NCBI GenBank assembly: GCA_002408125.1
Contig: DHQO01000024.1
Span: forward strand, 17,028-81,027
Length of the DNA stretch: 64,000 nucleotides
DNA from: Hyphomonadaceae bacterium UBA5336
GTDB taxonomy: Bacteria; Pseudomonadota; Alphaproteobacteria; Caulobacterales; Hyphomonadaceae
Direction: 5' to 3'
A model generated the notes under the pieces. The model had not been told where the DNA came from. It was given only the letters and a program-made list of their open reading frames with translations, and made no database searches. Shown here one piece after another: positions 43,291-53,120 of the stretch. The translations under genes were made by a program, and so were the position numbers. Each line of letters begins with the position of its first letter. Within the stretch, counting starts at the first letter, position 1.

Positions 43291-45098
43291 GGCGCGCTGT
43301 CTTCCCCGGGCAGTTCCATCTCTTCAGGCGACAGTGCCCAGGCAACGCCCTCGCGGCGCTTGTCGGCCCCGCCATCCAGACCGTTGGGGGTCACCACAAT
43401 CACATGAAGACCGGAATTCTCGCCTGAGCGATCCACCACTTCGAAGCCCTCATTGCGCAGATGGGCGGCCCATTCCTCGCCGGCGGTCGCACTGGTCTCC
43501 ACGCCGACGGTTTCCCCGCGCGCGATGACATTCGGCAGGTCGATGGCCTGTTGCGCCGTCAGGTGCCAGTCGAGCACGCCGACCAGAGTCTTCGAGACAT
43601 AGGCCACGATGGAATTGCCGCCGGGCGAACCGGTCACCATGGCCAGTTCGCCATCCTCGTCGAACACGATCGTGGGTGACATGGAGCTGCGCGGGCGTTT
43701 ACCGCCGGCTGGGGCATTGGCCACGGGCACACCGTTCTTCAGCGGGTCGCGGGCAAAGTCTGTCAGCTGGTTGTTGAGCAGGAAGCCATCGACCATGACA
43801 CTGTTACCGAAAGCCGATTCCACCGTGGCGGTCATCGAGACGACATTGCCGTCCATGTCGACGATGGAGATATGCGTCGTGCCGGCCCCCTCCTCGGTGG
43901 TGTCGCGGCCCCACATGTCGATCATCGGGCCGCGCTGGAGCACTGCGCCCGGATCGCCCGGCTGGGGCATGGCATCGGGCGCGCCGACCTCGGTCACGCG
44001 CACATCGAGATAGTCCGGATTGATCAGATCGGCCGCGGGCACGGGCACGAAATCCGGGTCGCCGACATAATGGTCGCGGTCGGCATAGGCCAGGCGCTGG
44101 GCCTCGACCCAATAGGTCAGGTCCCGCATCGGGTTGAGCCCTGCCGGCATGCCTTTCATTCGCTCATAGAGACCCATGATGGCGCTCTGGGTAATACCGC
44201 CGGAGCTTGGCGGCGGCGCGGAGCAGATGCGATACTCGCGGTATTCGCCGCACAGGGCCGGGCGCAGCTCGACAGTATAGTCCTGCAGGTCCTCCAGCGT
44301 CATGGCGCCCGGTTCGGCATCTTCGGTCACGGCATTGACGATGCGCTGGGCGCGCGGGCCGGTATAGAAGGCCGGCGGGCCGAGGGCGGCAATCTCGCTG
44401 AGCGTCTCGCCATAGGCGGGATTGCGCAGGGTGGAGCCGATCGCGACGGGCTCGCCGCCGGGATAGAAATATTCCGCCGAGGCCGTGCCGGGATCGTCCA
44501 GGCGCAGGGCGCCGCGCAACTGATCTGAAGCCAGCACGCTGCCAAGGCGCGGGCTGACCTCGAAGCCGTCATTGGCCAGTTCGATAGCCGGCGCGAAGAG
44601 GCGCGCCCAGTCCACCTGGCCGAAATCGTCATGGGCGGCCTTGTAGAGCGCCACCGCACCCGGCACGCCGACAGAGCGGCCCGACTGCCAGGCCGGCAGG
44701 AAGTCCATCACCGCGCCATCCTTGATGAAGAGTTCCGAAGTGGCCGCCGCGGGTGCGGTCTCGCGCCCGTCATAGACTGTCAGCTGGTCATGCTCGCGGT
44801 CATAGACCACCATGAAACCGCCCCCGCCAATACCGGAGCTTTGCGGCTCGACCAGGCCGAGCACGGTGTGCACGGCAATCGCCGCGTCGACCGCATGGCC
44901 GCCCTGAGCGATGACATCGAGCCCGGCCTGGACCGCGCGGGCATCGGCCGCCGCGACCATCGCGCCGTACGGCCAGGCTTTGGATTCGGCTTCCGGGCTG
45001 AGTTCCGGGGCAGGATCAGGCACGGGTGCAGACTGGCTGCACGCGCACAGGACTGTTGCCAGTCCGCTGATGATCCACGATTTCCTGCTGATACGCAT
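43287..45098 (-). CDS. gamma-glutamyltransferase, lipoprotein
   Basis: Protein of 603 residues. The N-terminus ends in a lipobox-like LCAC (C20). The large-subunit landmark is SSGIGGGGFMVVYD. The autocatalytic threonine that starts the small subunit is in EGAGTTHISIVDMDGNVVSMT, and GGKRPRSSMSPTIVFD lies in the oxyanion region. It is a periplasmic enzyme that cleaves the gamma-glutamyl bond of glutathione. Divergent from the P1 peptidase gene with a 72-bp gap. Confidence 0.93.
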   Translation of the reverse strand: MRISRKSWIISGLATVLCACSQSAPVPDPAPELSPEAESKAWPYGAMVAAADARAVQAGLDVIAQGGHAVDAAIAVHTVLGLVEPQSSGIGGGGFMVVYDREHDQLTVYDGRETAPAAATSELFIKDGAVMDFLPAWQSGRSVGVPGAVALYKAAHDDFGQVDWARLFAPAIELANDGFEVSPRLGSVLASDQLRGALRLDDPGTASAEYFYPGGEPVAIGSTLRNPAYGETLSEIAALGPPAFYTGPRAQRIVNAVTEDAEPGAMTLEDLQDYTVELRPALCGEYREYRICSAPPPSSGGITQSAIMGLYERMKGMPAGLNPMRDLTYWVEAQRLAYADRDHYVGDPDFVPVPAADLINPDYLDVRVTEVGAPDAMPQPGDPGAVLQRGPMIDMWGRDTTEEGAGTTHISIVDMDGNVVSMTATVESAFGNSVMVDGFLLNNQLTDFARDPLKNGVPVANAPAGGKRPRSSMSPTIVFDEDGELAMVTGSPGGNSIVAYVSKTLVGVLDWHLTAQQAIDLPNVIARGETVGVETSATAGEEWAAHLRNEGFEVVDRSGENSGLHVIVVTPNGLDGGADKRREGVAWALSPEEMELPGEDSAP

Positions 45099-45170
45099 TT
45101 AAGTGACCGCCTTGGCAAAGTTTCTGACAAAGGCTTAGAAAACATTGGCGCGAAACGAAAGGTGTCAAAA

Positions 45171-46166
45171 ATGGGGCAAACCGGACTGCGCAATTCGATC
45201 ACCGATATTGACGGGCTTCTGGTCGGCAATGCCCACGACGAGGGCGCCCGCACCGGAACGACGGTCATCCTGGCCGATACACCCGTGACGGCGGCGGTTT
45301 CCGTGGCCGGCGGCGGGCCGGGCACGCGCGAGACGGACCTGCTGAAAGCCGGCATGCTGGTGCAGAAGGTCGACGCGGTGGTTTTATCCGGCGGCAGCGC
45401 CTACGGGCTGGCTGCGGCGGAAGGGGTCGTCGCGGAACTTGGCGCTAAGGGGCGCGGCTTTGGTCTGACGAACTTGCCGGGCGTCCCGAAGACACCGATC
45501 GTCCCGGCCGCGATTCTGTATGATCTTGCCAATGGTGGCGACAAGGCCTGGGGCAGCGAGCCGCCCTATAACCCCCTCGGGCGGGCGGCGCTGGCCAGTG
45601 CCGGGCAAGATTTCGAGCTTGGCAGTGCCGGGGCAGCTTTTGGCGCACGTGCGGGTCAGCTCCCCGGCGGGCTCGGCTCTGCGAGCTGGAAGACCGATGA
45701 CGGCATCACCATCGGCGCGCTGGTGGCGGTAAACTGTTTTGGCGCGACCCAGATGCCCGGCACGGACTGCTTCTGGGCCTGGCCCTATGAGGTGGATGGC
45801 GAGTTTGGCGGTGTCCGTCCACCGGCCGGCTACAGCGTAGAGCCCGAGGACTGGGGTGCGGCCAAGGTGAACCCGTCGCCCGGCCAGAACACAACCATCG
45901 CCTGCGTCGCCACGGATGCCGCGCTCACCGCCAGCCAGACCCAGCGCGTGGCCGAAATGGCACTCGGCGGCCTGGCCCGTGCGATCCGGCCGGTCTTCGC
46001 GCCGGTCGATGGCGACACCGTGTTTGCTCTTGCCACAGGGCGCGGCCCGGAACGCGAGGTGGATGCGCTTACCCTGTCGCGGATCGGCGAGCTGGCAGCC
46101 GGGTGCCTGGCCCGCGCGGTTGCACGCGGGGTCTGGCTTGCCGGTAAAACTGCGATTGGGGTGTGA
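45171..46166 (+). CDS. P1 family peptidase (DmpA/Ntn-hydrolase-like)
   Basis: Protein of 331 residues. The fold opens with GLRNSITDIDGLLVGNAHDEGARTGTTVIL and has VLSGGSAYGLAAAEGV. The self-processing site is probably QNTTIACVATDA, giving a Thr nucleophile after Asn. Relatives are aminopeptidases or amidases with autoproteolytic maturation. The ATG at 45171 has AAGGTG upstream. It is cytosolic by appearance, and the tRNA-Arg gene follows. Confidence 0.88.
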   Translation: MGQTGLRNSITDIDGLLVGNAHDEGARTGTTVILADTPVTAAVSVAGGGPGTRETDLLKAGMLVQKVDAVVLSGGSAYGLAAAEGVVAELGAKGRGFGLTNLPGVPKTPIVPAAILYDLANGGDKAWGSEPPYNPLGRAALASAGQDFELGSAGAAFGARAGQLPGGLGSASWKTDDGITIGALVAVNCFGATQMPGTDCFWAWPYEVDGEFGGVRPPAGYSVEPEDWGAAKVNPSPGQNTTIACVATDAALTASQTQRVAEMALGGLARAIRPVFAPVDGDTVFALATGRGPEREVDALTLSRIGELAAGCLARAVARGVWLAGKTAIGV

Positions 46167-46239
46167 AAGCGGAAAAAAGGCTGTCCGCGGCGCTTGCCAC
46201 GGCAGGGGCGCTTGGGTATGTGTCCGCCCTCACTGGTCA

Positions 46240-46316
46240 GGTCCGATAGCTCAGCTGGATAGAGCACTTGACTACGAATCAAGGGGTCGGGGGTTCGAAT
46301 CCTCCTCGGACCGCCA
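46240..46316 (+). tRNA. tRNA-Arg (anticodon ACG)
   Basis: Complete cloverleaf: acceptor GGTCCGA with TCGGACC, D-arm GCTC...GAGC, anticodon stem CTTGA/TCAAG with loop CTACGAA (anticodon ACG at 46274-46276), T-arm around TTCGAAT, discriminator G and encoded CCA to 46316. It reads CGN arginine codons after A34-to-I editing. Confidence 0.97.
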
Positions 46317-46378
46317 GTGTTTTCAAGGCATTGCGATATGTTTGCACGCCGCAGTAGCGGCGCGCCGGGACGTGAGTG

Positions 46379-48241
46379 CTAACCGTCGGTATGGCATTCG
46401 GGCCGGTCGCGGCCGCTGGTGCAGTTGGTGATCCACCAGGCCACATGCAGATATTCCGGGAAGGTCAGCGGCACGCGGGTCATGTTCGTGCCGTGGAATT
46501 CCGCATCCGGGTCGGACAGGAATCGGCGCAGGCGTGTTTCCGTCCAGCGCTCCTGGCGCCCGGTCAGTGCGTCGGAATAGGGATAGCCCGTGACCGATCC
46601 GACGCGGCGGCCAGACACGTTCAGCAGGCTCGGCCCGACAATCGTCTCGTCGCTGGTGATCGAGTGACAGCTCGCGCATTTGGAATTGAACACCACGCTG
46701 CCGGGGTGAATGCCCAGCGCGGCAAAGGCCTCGGCCTGCTTGCGGGCGACCTCGCGCACGCCGGTATAGCCGGCCAGGGTGAGCCTCGGCGGCTGTTTCG
46801 GTGCGTCGATGTCAGAGCGGTTCAGTTCCGGACGGATCAGGATGATGTGCGCGCTGTCGGTCAGGAAGGCGAGCTGGCCGTTGGACAGCTGCAGTGAGTC
46901 GCGCAGGCGCTCATGGATTTCGATCTGCTCGGAATAGATGATCTCACTGCCATTGCGGCGCAGGCGGTAAAGACTCTGATGGTCGAGCGAGGCCACCAGC
47001 AGGTCGCCGCGCCACTCCGGGAAAATCGGCGAGGTGATCTCCAGCAGCGCGCCGATCCCGATGGACGGGACATAGGCGAAGGCCGGCTGGATGAAATCCT
47101 CGCCGTCAAAGCTGCCCTCGTGGCGGCCCTGTACGGGATTGGAGTCCCATGGCCGGCGCGGGAAACCATAGCCCATGCCAAGGGTTACGACCGGCCAGCC
47201 ATAATTGCCGCCGCGCACGATATGATTGACCTCGTCGCCGCCATTGGGCCCGTGCTCGGTGGTGAAGATCTCGCCGTCGCTGGTGACCACCAGGCCCTGC
47301 GGATTGCGCATGCCATAGGCGACGATTTCCGTCTCGCCGGTGTCCAGATCAATCTCATGGACCTTGCCATAGCTTACCGTGAGGTCCTGCGGCGCCATTT
47401 CCGGCGAGTTGTCGCCGTCGAAATCGAAATCGCCGACGCTGAGCAGCATGTGGCCATTGGGCAGGAAGGCCATGCGCCCGCCATCGCGCAGGCCGCTATA
47501 GAGGTTGCCGGTTGGCTTCATCTCAAGGCAGGGATGGGAGGCATAGACCTGCTCCCAGTCCGCGCCGGGGACATGCTCCAGTCCGTTTTCGGTTACCCGG
47601 ACCAGGGTGCGGCTCACTACCTCGCGGAAGCACTCGTCCTCATAGCGGTGGTGGGAGACGAAGAATTCGTATTGCCCATCGCCGCCGAGGGGGCGGGAGA
47701 TGGAATCGATCGTGCGGTACCAGTTGCGGTTAAACGCCGGCATCTTCGCGATCTCGCTGTCTTCGAACTCGGCATAGCGCATCGGCACCTGCATATCAGT
47801 GTAAACGATATTGCCTGTTTCGGCATCCGGCGCGGTGATCCCGTCAATGAATCCCACCCGGCCCTTGGGCGTGACGAAGACCAGAAGGGAGTCCACTTCG
47901 GTGATCGAGCCGCCCGATCCCGGGAAGGAGGCAATCGGAAGCGTCAGGCGCTCAAGATCCATATTGTTCGACACCAGCTCCTTCCAGGGCAGGGTCAGTG
48001 TGTCGGAGGTTTTCATGTCCCAGGTGTCGACCGGGTCGACCGCATTCACCGACAGCGCCATCTGCACGCGGGTCTTCAGCTTGTTGTATCCGGACGAGCC
48101 GTGGAACAGCGCGCCGGCCAAGAAGGCACAGCAAGTGATTGCTGCAGCGGCGAAGAACAGAGCGAAGGTCCAGATCCAGCGGGGTTTTCCCGACCGGTCC
48201 TTGATCATGAAGTAACGGACAAAACTAGCGACGGCTGACAT
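46379..48241 (-). CDS. PQQ-dependent sugar dehydrogenase-like propeller fused to cytochrome c
   Basis: Protein of 620 residues. One N-terminal membrane anchor (TFALFFAAAAITCCAFLAGALF). A six-blade glucose/sorbosone dehydrogenase propeller occupies about 150-480 (MRNPQGLVV, TTEHGPNGGDEVNHIVRGGNYGWP). A class I cytochrome c domain ends the protein, with CASCH and a likely Met in GTNMTRVPL. It probably oxidises a sugar or alcohol in the periplasm and passes electrons to its own heme. Whether PQQ is bound cannot be told. Confidence 0.83.
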   Translation of the reverse strand: MSAVASFVRYFMIKDRSGKPRWIWTFALFFAAAAITCCAFLAGALFHGSSGYNKLKTRVQMALSVNAVDPVDTWDMKTSDTLTLPWKELVSNNMDLERLTLPIASFPGSGGSITEVDSLLVFVTPKGRVGFIDGITAPDAETGNIVYTDMQVPMRYAEFEDSEIAKMPAFNRNWYRTIDSISRPLGGDGQYEFFVSHHRYEDECFREVVSRTLVRVTENGLEHVPGADWEQVYASHPCLEMKPTGNLYSGLRDGGRMAFLPNGHMLLSVGDFDFDGDNSPEMAPQDLTVSYGKVHEIDLDTGETEIVAYGMRNPQGLVVTSDGEIFTTEHGPNGGDEVNHIVRGGNYGWPVVTLGMGYGFPRRPWDSNPVQGRHEGSFDGEDFIQPAFAYVPSIGIGALLEITSPIFPEWRGDLLVASLDHQSLYRLRRNGSEIIYSEQIEIHERLRDSLQLSNGQLAFLTDSAHIILIRPELNRSDIDAPKQPPRLTLAGYTGVREVARKQAEAFAALGIHPGSVVFNSKCASCHSITSDETIVGPSLLNVSGRRVGSVTGYPYSDALTGRQERWTETRLRRFLSDPDAEFHGTNMTRVPLTFPEYLHVAWWITNCTSGRDRPECHTDG

Positions 48242-48421
48242 GAGCCACAGGTCCCCACCAAGATGAAATCCGCCGTTAGAAGCATGCGACAGACATGTTG
48301 TTGCAACAGGCGCGAATTATCGGCGCCCATTTAGGCAATAACTGGAATTTTGGAAAGCTTCGACGCAAAAAACGCCCTGAGCGAAATTAACCAGGAATCG
48401 ATCCCGCAATTCGCGAAACCT

Positions 48422-51400
48422 CTATTCAGCCAAGGCCTTGTCTGCCCGGAAATCAGGCGATTTGCTGCTTGAATTCGGATGTCCGAAGACGCGCAGGTGC
48501 ACCATTGTTAGCGCCGGCAGCACGAAGATCAGGATCGCCGTTCCGATCAGGATTCCGAATCCGAGCGAGATCGCCGTCGGCACGAGAAACTGTGCCTGTA
48601 CGCTTGTTTCCATGATGATCGGCGTCACGCCGAGAAAGGTCGTCAGCGTGGTCAGCAGAATCGGCCGGAACCGGTCGAGCATGCTCTCGATCACGGCATG
48701 CTCGTCGCTGTCGCCCTGGCCGAGGCGCTCATTGATGAAGTCGATGGCGATGAGAGCATTGTTGATGATCACCCCGGACAGTCCGATGATCCCGAACATG
48801 GACAGGAGGGTCAGGTTCATGCCCAGCATGGCATGGCCGAGCAAGGCGCCCATGAAACCGAACGGGATGGCCGCCATCACGATCAGCGGCTGGCTGTAGG
48901 AGCGGAACGAGAGCGCCAGCAGCGAGAACACCACCAGCATCGCAAAGGTGAAGTTGCGCGCCATGGCGGGTGCGGCGCGGGCCGATTCCTCCTGCTCGCC
49001 ACCCAGCGTGATGTCGAGCCCGTCAATCTCACGCTGAAGTTCGGGCAGGGCGGCTTCGAGTATATATTTCGTGGCGCTGCCGGCGGTGGCAATCTCGGTG
49101 TCGATGTCGGCGCTCAGTTCATAGACCCGCCGGCCGTCGATACGGGTGATCGTGGCCGGCGCCGGGCCGATGGTGATGTCGGCCAGGCTCGAGAGCGGAA
49201 TGAAGTTCCCGTTCACCGGAATACGCAGCGCGCTGAGCGTATCGAGATTGTTGCGCTCATGCTCGGGCAGGCGCACGCGCACCTCGATCTCCTCGCGGTC
49301 GCGCTGGATGCGCACGGCTTCGGCGCCGAAAAAGGCCGCGCGCACCTCATTGGCGAGCTGGGCCTGGGTGATGCCGTAATTGCGCGCGAGGGGTTTGACC
49401 TCCAGGCGCACTTCATCGGTGGTGCGGAAGCGATCATCGCGCACATCGAAGACGCCCGGCTGCGCGGCGAGGCTTTCATGCAGGCGCGCCACGGCCTCGC
49501 GCGAAAGCGCATCGGTGCGCGCGCTGATCTGGAATTGCAGAGGCTGGCCCTGGCCAACCAGATCGGAAGAGAAGGTCAGTTTCTGCGCGCCGGGAATGTC
49601 ACCGACGGCCTCGCGCCAGGCGCGCTCGAAATCGGCGGCCGGGAATTCGCGCATCGAAGCGGTTGCGAGCCTGGCGACCACGAACACCTTGTTGGCCGCC
49701 GCCCCGCCGGTGGGCGAAGCCACTGGCTGGTCCTGGGCCGACGCCGCGCCGATGGACCAGAGCACGCCTTCCAGCGGCTCTTCGCCCGGCATCTGGCCGG
49801 CCGCATCGAAGGCCGCGTGCGAGACCAGTTCGGCAAAGCGCTGGGATTGGAGCTCCGAGGCGCTTTCGGCCAGCTCCAGCTCGGCGGTGACGAAGTCGCC
49901 TTCCACTTCGGGGAAGAAATCGTATTTCACCGCGCCGCTGGTGAAGAGACCGAGCGAGGCAATGAACATGCCCCCGGCGACCAGCACGGTCATGTAGGGG
50001 CGGTGGACGCAGAAGGTCACTGCGCGGCGCAGCGGGCCGTCCCGGAACTCGCGCAGGCGGGCGGCGACGAAGTCGCGGATCGGGTCGGCAATCCGGCGTG
50101 GATCATACCATTTCGGCGGATCGTCATTGAGATGCGAGAGGTGGCGGGGCAACACCAGGAAACTCTCGGTCAGCGACAGGCAGAGCACGATGATCACCAC
50201 GCTGGAGATCGGCCCGAGAAACTGGCCGAACGTGCCCGGAACGAAGAGCAGCGGCACGAACACCGCAATCGTTGTGGTCACCGAAAACACCACCGGTGAG
50301 ATCACCCGCACCACGCCGTTGCGGGCCGCTTCCATCGGCGCATCGGGATTCCTGCGCCATTCGGAGTGAATATTCTCGCCCACCACAATCGCGTCATCCA
50401 CCACGATGCCGATGGCGAGGATGAAGCCGAACAGGGTCATCTGGTTGATGGTCACCCCAAAGAGGCCCATCAGCAGGAAGGCGCCGACAAAGGAGACACC
50501 GACGCCGAAAGCGGTCCAGAAGGCGATGCGCAGGTCCAGGAAGGCCATCAGCAGGAGGCCGACCAGCAGGAGGCCGATAATCGCGTTGCGGGCCAGCAGG
50601 TTGATCCGGTCGGTGAGCGTGACGGAATCGTCGCGCCAGAGCGTGCCGCTCACGCCATCAGACAGGATGCCGGGCAGGACCGTGTCGACATAGGTGCGCA
50701 CAGCGCGGGCAAGGTCCGGTACCTTTTCCGTGCCGACCCGGTAAACATTCACATAGACTGCGGGCTCGCCGTTATAGACCGCGCGCAGCGGCGTGTCGGC
50801 GAGGCCGTCCTGAATGTCGGCCAGCTCTCCGAGCGTCACCGGTGTGCCGGTTTCGCCCGCACCGACCACCACATTGGCAAATTCATCGCCCGAGCGGCGC
50901 TCGCCCGTGGCGCTGATGAGCAGGCGCTGGCGGTCGGTCTCGATCTCGCCACCCGAGAGATCCAGGCTCTGGCTGGCAATAGCATTGGCGATGCCTGTCA
51001 GCGACAGTTCATAGGCCTGCAGCGTGGCCTGGTCGACGGACACATCGATCAGGTATTCCGGCACACCGCCGATCTCCACGCGCGAAACATTCGGCAGGCC
51101 TGTCAGGTCGGCGCGCACCCGGTCGGCGAGCACCTTGAGCTTGTCGGGATCGGCATCGCCATGGATCAGGATCTGGAGCACCAGTTCGGGCGCTTCGGCC
51201 TGGACGATCTGGGCCTCCTCGGCGCCCTGCGGGAAGACGGTGATGCGAGAGACCTCGGCTTTCACCTCATCGAGCATTTCCGAGACGTCTTCGCTTTCTT
51301 CCAGGTCAACGACGACGCTGCCGATATTCTTTGCGGCAAGGCCCGTGACGCGGCGCACGCCTTCCATGCCCTCCAGGCGTTCCTCGATCGGCTTGATGAT

Positions 51401-51589
51401 CGAGGTCTCGACCTCGTTCGGGTTGGCACCCGGATAGGGCACCGAGATGGAAATCGCGCTGAGCTCGATCTTGGGGAAGAGGCGCACATTCAGCGACTGG
51501 ACCGCGATCAGCCCCGCCACGATCAGGATGACGGCCAGCAGGTTGGCTGCGACGCGGTTGTTCAGCGCGCCAAGGATGAGCGTGCGCAT
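48422..51589 (-). CDS. RND-type efflux permease (HAE1/AcrB-like)
   Basis: Protein of 1055 residues with the RND plan: one helix, a large periplasmic loop, six helices (starting ARNAIIGLLLVGLLLMAFLD), a second loop, and five more helices (FAMLVVFSLLALSFRSYSQPLIVM ... IIGLSGVIINNALIAIDFINE). Proton-driven export across inner and outer membranes. It lies 11 bases downstream of its adaptor gene. No outer-membrane factor is encoded nearby, so a TolC homologue elsewhere is needed. Confidence 0.93.
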   Translation of the reverse strand: MRTLILGALNNRVAANLLAVILIVAGLIAVQSLNVRLFPKIELSAISISVPYPGANPNEVETSIIKPIEERLEGMEGVRRVTGLAAKNIGSVVVDLEESEDVSEMLDEVKAEVSRITVFPQGAEEAQIVQAEAPELVLQILIHGDADPDKLKVLADRVRADLTGLPNVSRVEIGGVPEYLIDVSVDQATLQAYELSLTGIANAIASQSLDLSGGEIETDRQRLLISATGERRSGDEFANVVVGAGETGTPVTLGELADIQDGLADTPLRAVYNGEPAVYVNVYRVGTEKVPDLARAVRTYVDTVLPGILSDGVSGTLWRDDSVTLTDRINLLARNAIIGLLLVGLLLMAFLDLRIAFWTAFGVGVSFVGAFLLMGLFGVTINQMTLFGFILAIGIVVDDAIVVGENIHSEWRRNPDAPMEAARNGVVRVISPVVFSVTTTIAVFVPLLFVPGTFGQFLGPISSVVIIVLCLSLTESFLVLPRHLSHLNDDPPKWYDPRRIADPIRDFVAARLREFRDGPLRRAVTFCVHRPYMTVLVAGGMFIASLGLFTSGAVKYDFFPEVEGDFVTAELELAESASELQSQRFAELVSHAAFDAAGQMPGEEPLEGVLWSIGAASAQDQPVASPTGGAAANKVFVVARLATASMREFPAADFERAWREAVGDIPGAQKLTFSSDLVGQGQPLQFQISARTDALSREAVARLHESLAAQPGVFDVRDDRFRTTDEVRLEVKPLARNYGITQAQLANEVRAAFFGAEAVRIQRDREEIEVRVRLPEHERNNLDTLSALRIPVNGNFIPLSSLADITIGPAPATITRIDGRRVYELSADIDTEIATAGSATKYILEAALPELQREIDGLDITLGGEQEESARAAPAMARNFTFAMLVVFSLLALSFRSYSQPLIVMAAIPFGFMGALLGHAMLGMNLTLLSMFGIIGLSGVIINNALIAIDFINERLGQGDSDEHAVIESMLDRFRPILLTTLTTFLGVTPIIMETSVQAQFLVPTAISLGFGILIGTAILIFVLPALTMVHLRVFGHPNSSSKSPDFRADKALAE

Positions 51590-51600
51590 CGGGCCTCCCC

Positions 51601-52806
51601 CTAGTCGGCCTGGGCGGTGCTGGCGGGCAGGGGCCGCACCTGCATGCCTTCGGCCTCATCGGCCAGCGGCGTGACGAGCACCTGCCGGCCTGTGAGGTCG
51701 GCCGGGCTGGTCACCAGCATGGTCTCGCCATGGCTTTCCAGCGGCGTAACGGGCGTCTCCTGCAGCCTGTCTGTATCGGTGATCAGCCAGATCGCGCTGT
51801 TGCGGCGCAGCGCTGCGGTGGGCACTTCGAACGTCATCCGGTCGGCGAGGCCGCTCAGCTCCAGAGTCATGAAGTCACCGGCGAAAACCTCGCCATTGCG
51901 CTCTGCTGAAAAGGCGCCGGGGAACACGGCGCGGACGGCAACTGTGCGCGAGGAAGGGTCGATGGCCGGGGCGAAACTGTCGAGATAACCATCAAGCGTC
52001 TGCACGCCGAGAGAGGCCTCGTTTGGCACCGCGCGAACGGTCAGTTGCCCCTGGCCGACAGCGCTTAACGCCCGGCGCACGGCGGCGACATCCTTCGGCG
52101 ACAGGCCGGCGCGGATCTCCCCGGCGCTGGCATCGATCAGTTCGGCCAGCGGCGCACCCGGCGAGACGAATGTGTCGGTCGACAAGCTCTCGGAAGTGAC
52201 GATGGCATCGAAAGGGGCGCGGATCGTGGTCTTGTTCAGGCTGCGCTGGGCGAGGGTGACCTGCGCGCGGGCCTGTTCGACCGCAGCCTCGGCATTGGCG
52301 AAGGTGGCGACGGCGGCCTCGCTCACGGCGGCGGGAACCGCGCCGATCTCGGCGAGTTCGACCTGGCGGTTGCGGTCGGCCCGGGCGCGTTCGAGCGCGG
52401 CCTGGCTGGTGGCGAGCTGGGCCTCGGCGCGTGAGAGATCGGCGCGATAGTCGCCCTGGTCGATGCGCAGCAGCACCTCGCCCTCGGCCAGGCGCCCACC
52501 AACAACGAGGCTGGGATTGAGATAGGCGATCTTGCCGGGCACCTCGCCGACCACCTGGAGGGTCTGCAGCGGCTGCAGCCGGCCGGGTGCGTGCACAAGA
52601 TATGTGCTGTCGGCCGGCTGGATGACCTCGGTTTCGACCGCCGGAACATCGTTCACCAGCAGACTGTTGGAGGCGGGTTGAGGCGCGCTGCCCGTCGCGC
52701 TCGCCATCATGAAGACGGCGATACCGAGCGCAAAAATGCCGCCGCCGACCAGTATCCACACGCGCGATGGCTTGATTTCATCATTATTTTCTGCAGGCGC
52801 GGGCAT
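51601..52806 (-). CDS. RND efflux periplasmic adaptor (HlyD/AcrA-like)
   Basis: Protein of 401 residues. An N-terminal membrane anchor (VWILVGGGIFALGIAVFMMASATG) precedes the lipoyl and beta-barrel domains. An alpha-helical hairpin (DYRADLSRAEAQLATSQAALERARADR ... EAAVEQARAQVTLAQRSL) separates the lipoyl halves, the second being KTTIRAPFDAIV. It connects the permease to the outer-membrane channel. AAGGAG precedes the ATG. A palindromic operator at 52854-52870 lies upstream. Confidence 0.92.
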   Translation of the reverse strand: MPAPAENNDEIKPSRVWILVGGGIFALGIAVFMMASATGSAPQPASNSLLVNDVPAVETEVIQPADSTYLVHAPGRLQPLQTLQVVGEVPGKIAYLNPSLVVGGRLAEGEVLLRIDQGDYRADLSRAEAQLATSQAALERARADRNRQVELAEIGAVPAAVSEAAVATFANAEAAVEQARAQVTLAQRSLNKTTIRAPFDAIVTSESLSTDTFVSPGAPLAELIDASAGEIRAGLSPKDVAAVRRALSAVGQGQLTVRAVPNEASLGVQTLDGYLDSFAPAIDPSSRTVAVRAVFPGAFSAERNGEVFAGDFMTLELSGLADRMTFEVPTAALRRNSAIWLITDTDRLQETPVTPLESHGETMLVTSPADLTGRQVLVTPLADEAEGMQVRPLPASTAQAD

Positions 52807-52853
52807 CCCGGCTCCTTATGGAAGTCAAGCAGAAGCATAACTGTGAACGTTTA

Positions 52854-52870
52854 ACGTTCAGTTCAATCCT
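52854..52870 (-). promoter_or_regulatory. palindromic operator of the RND efflux operon
   Basis: TGAACGTTTAACGTTCA is an odd-length perfect palindrome with 8-base arms, 48 bases upstream of the adaptor ATG. On the minus strand it falls between a TTGAAC -35-like hexamer and an AGTTAT -10-like hexamer 18 bases apart. That is where a TetR-family repressor would block transcription. No regulator gene is adjacent. Confidence 0.6.
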
Positions 52871-52993
52871 TGCTTTGTGATCGTTTGATGACGCCGGGGA
52901 GTGTACTAATGGAGCGAATATTTACGTTAGCACTCGCCTTATGCGGGAGTGCACGAAAAACACACAAACTCGCTTAAAATTTGAATTTGGAAC

Positions 52994-53008
52994 TTAATAT
53001 TTGATTAG
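52994..53008 (+). promoter_or_regulatory. CtrA-like motif upstream of the 645-residue protein gene
   Basis: TTAA-N7-TTAG, one base from TTAA-N7-TTAA, 113 bases before the ATG at 53121. It lies inside an AT-rich stretch, which raises the chance of a random match. Confidence 0.3.
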
Positions 53009-53120
53009 GCATTCTTACTGGGTGATACAGTGTCATAACTGTTGCGTAACAATTACGCGGGGCGATGGGTCTCAGGGTGTTCCGGCAACGGTTCGCCCTA
53101 TTTGATGAAGGGGCGAAGAC

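Larger units (their letters stand above)
52807..53120. promoter_or_regulatory. AT-rich divergent control region between the RND operon and the 645-residue protein gene
   Basis: 314 bases without a gene. Contents: a 17-bp perfect palindrome (52854-52870); an unusually AT-rich stretch (about 52900-53060); a CtrA-like TTAA-N7-TTAG (52994-53008); and an inverted repeat GCGTAA-CAA-TTACGC (53044-53058). GATGAAGGGGCG supplies the ribosome-binding site of the rightward gene. The drop in GC is the clearest in the window. Confidence 0.6.

Noticed and set aside
46240..48241. Genomic island inserted at tRNA-Arg
   Set aside because: No integrase, no second copy of the tRNA 3' end, and the neighbouring genes look native in composition.
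50366..51604. A 412-codon frame antisense to the RND permease
   Set aside because: Shadow of a strongly conserved gene; its sequence is dominated by Asp, His, Gln and Arg.
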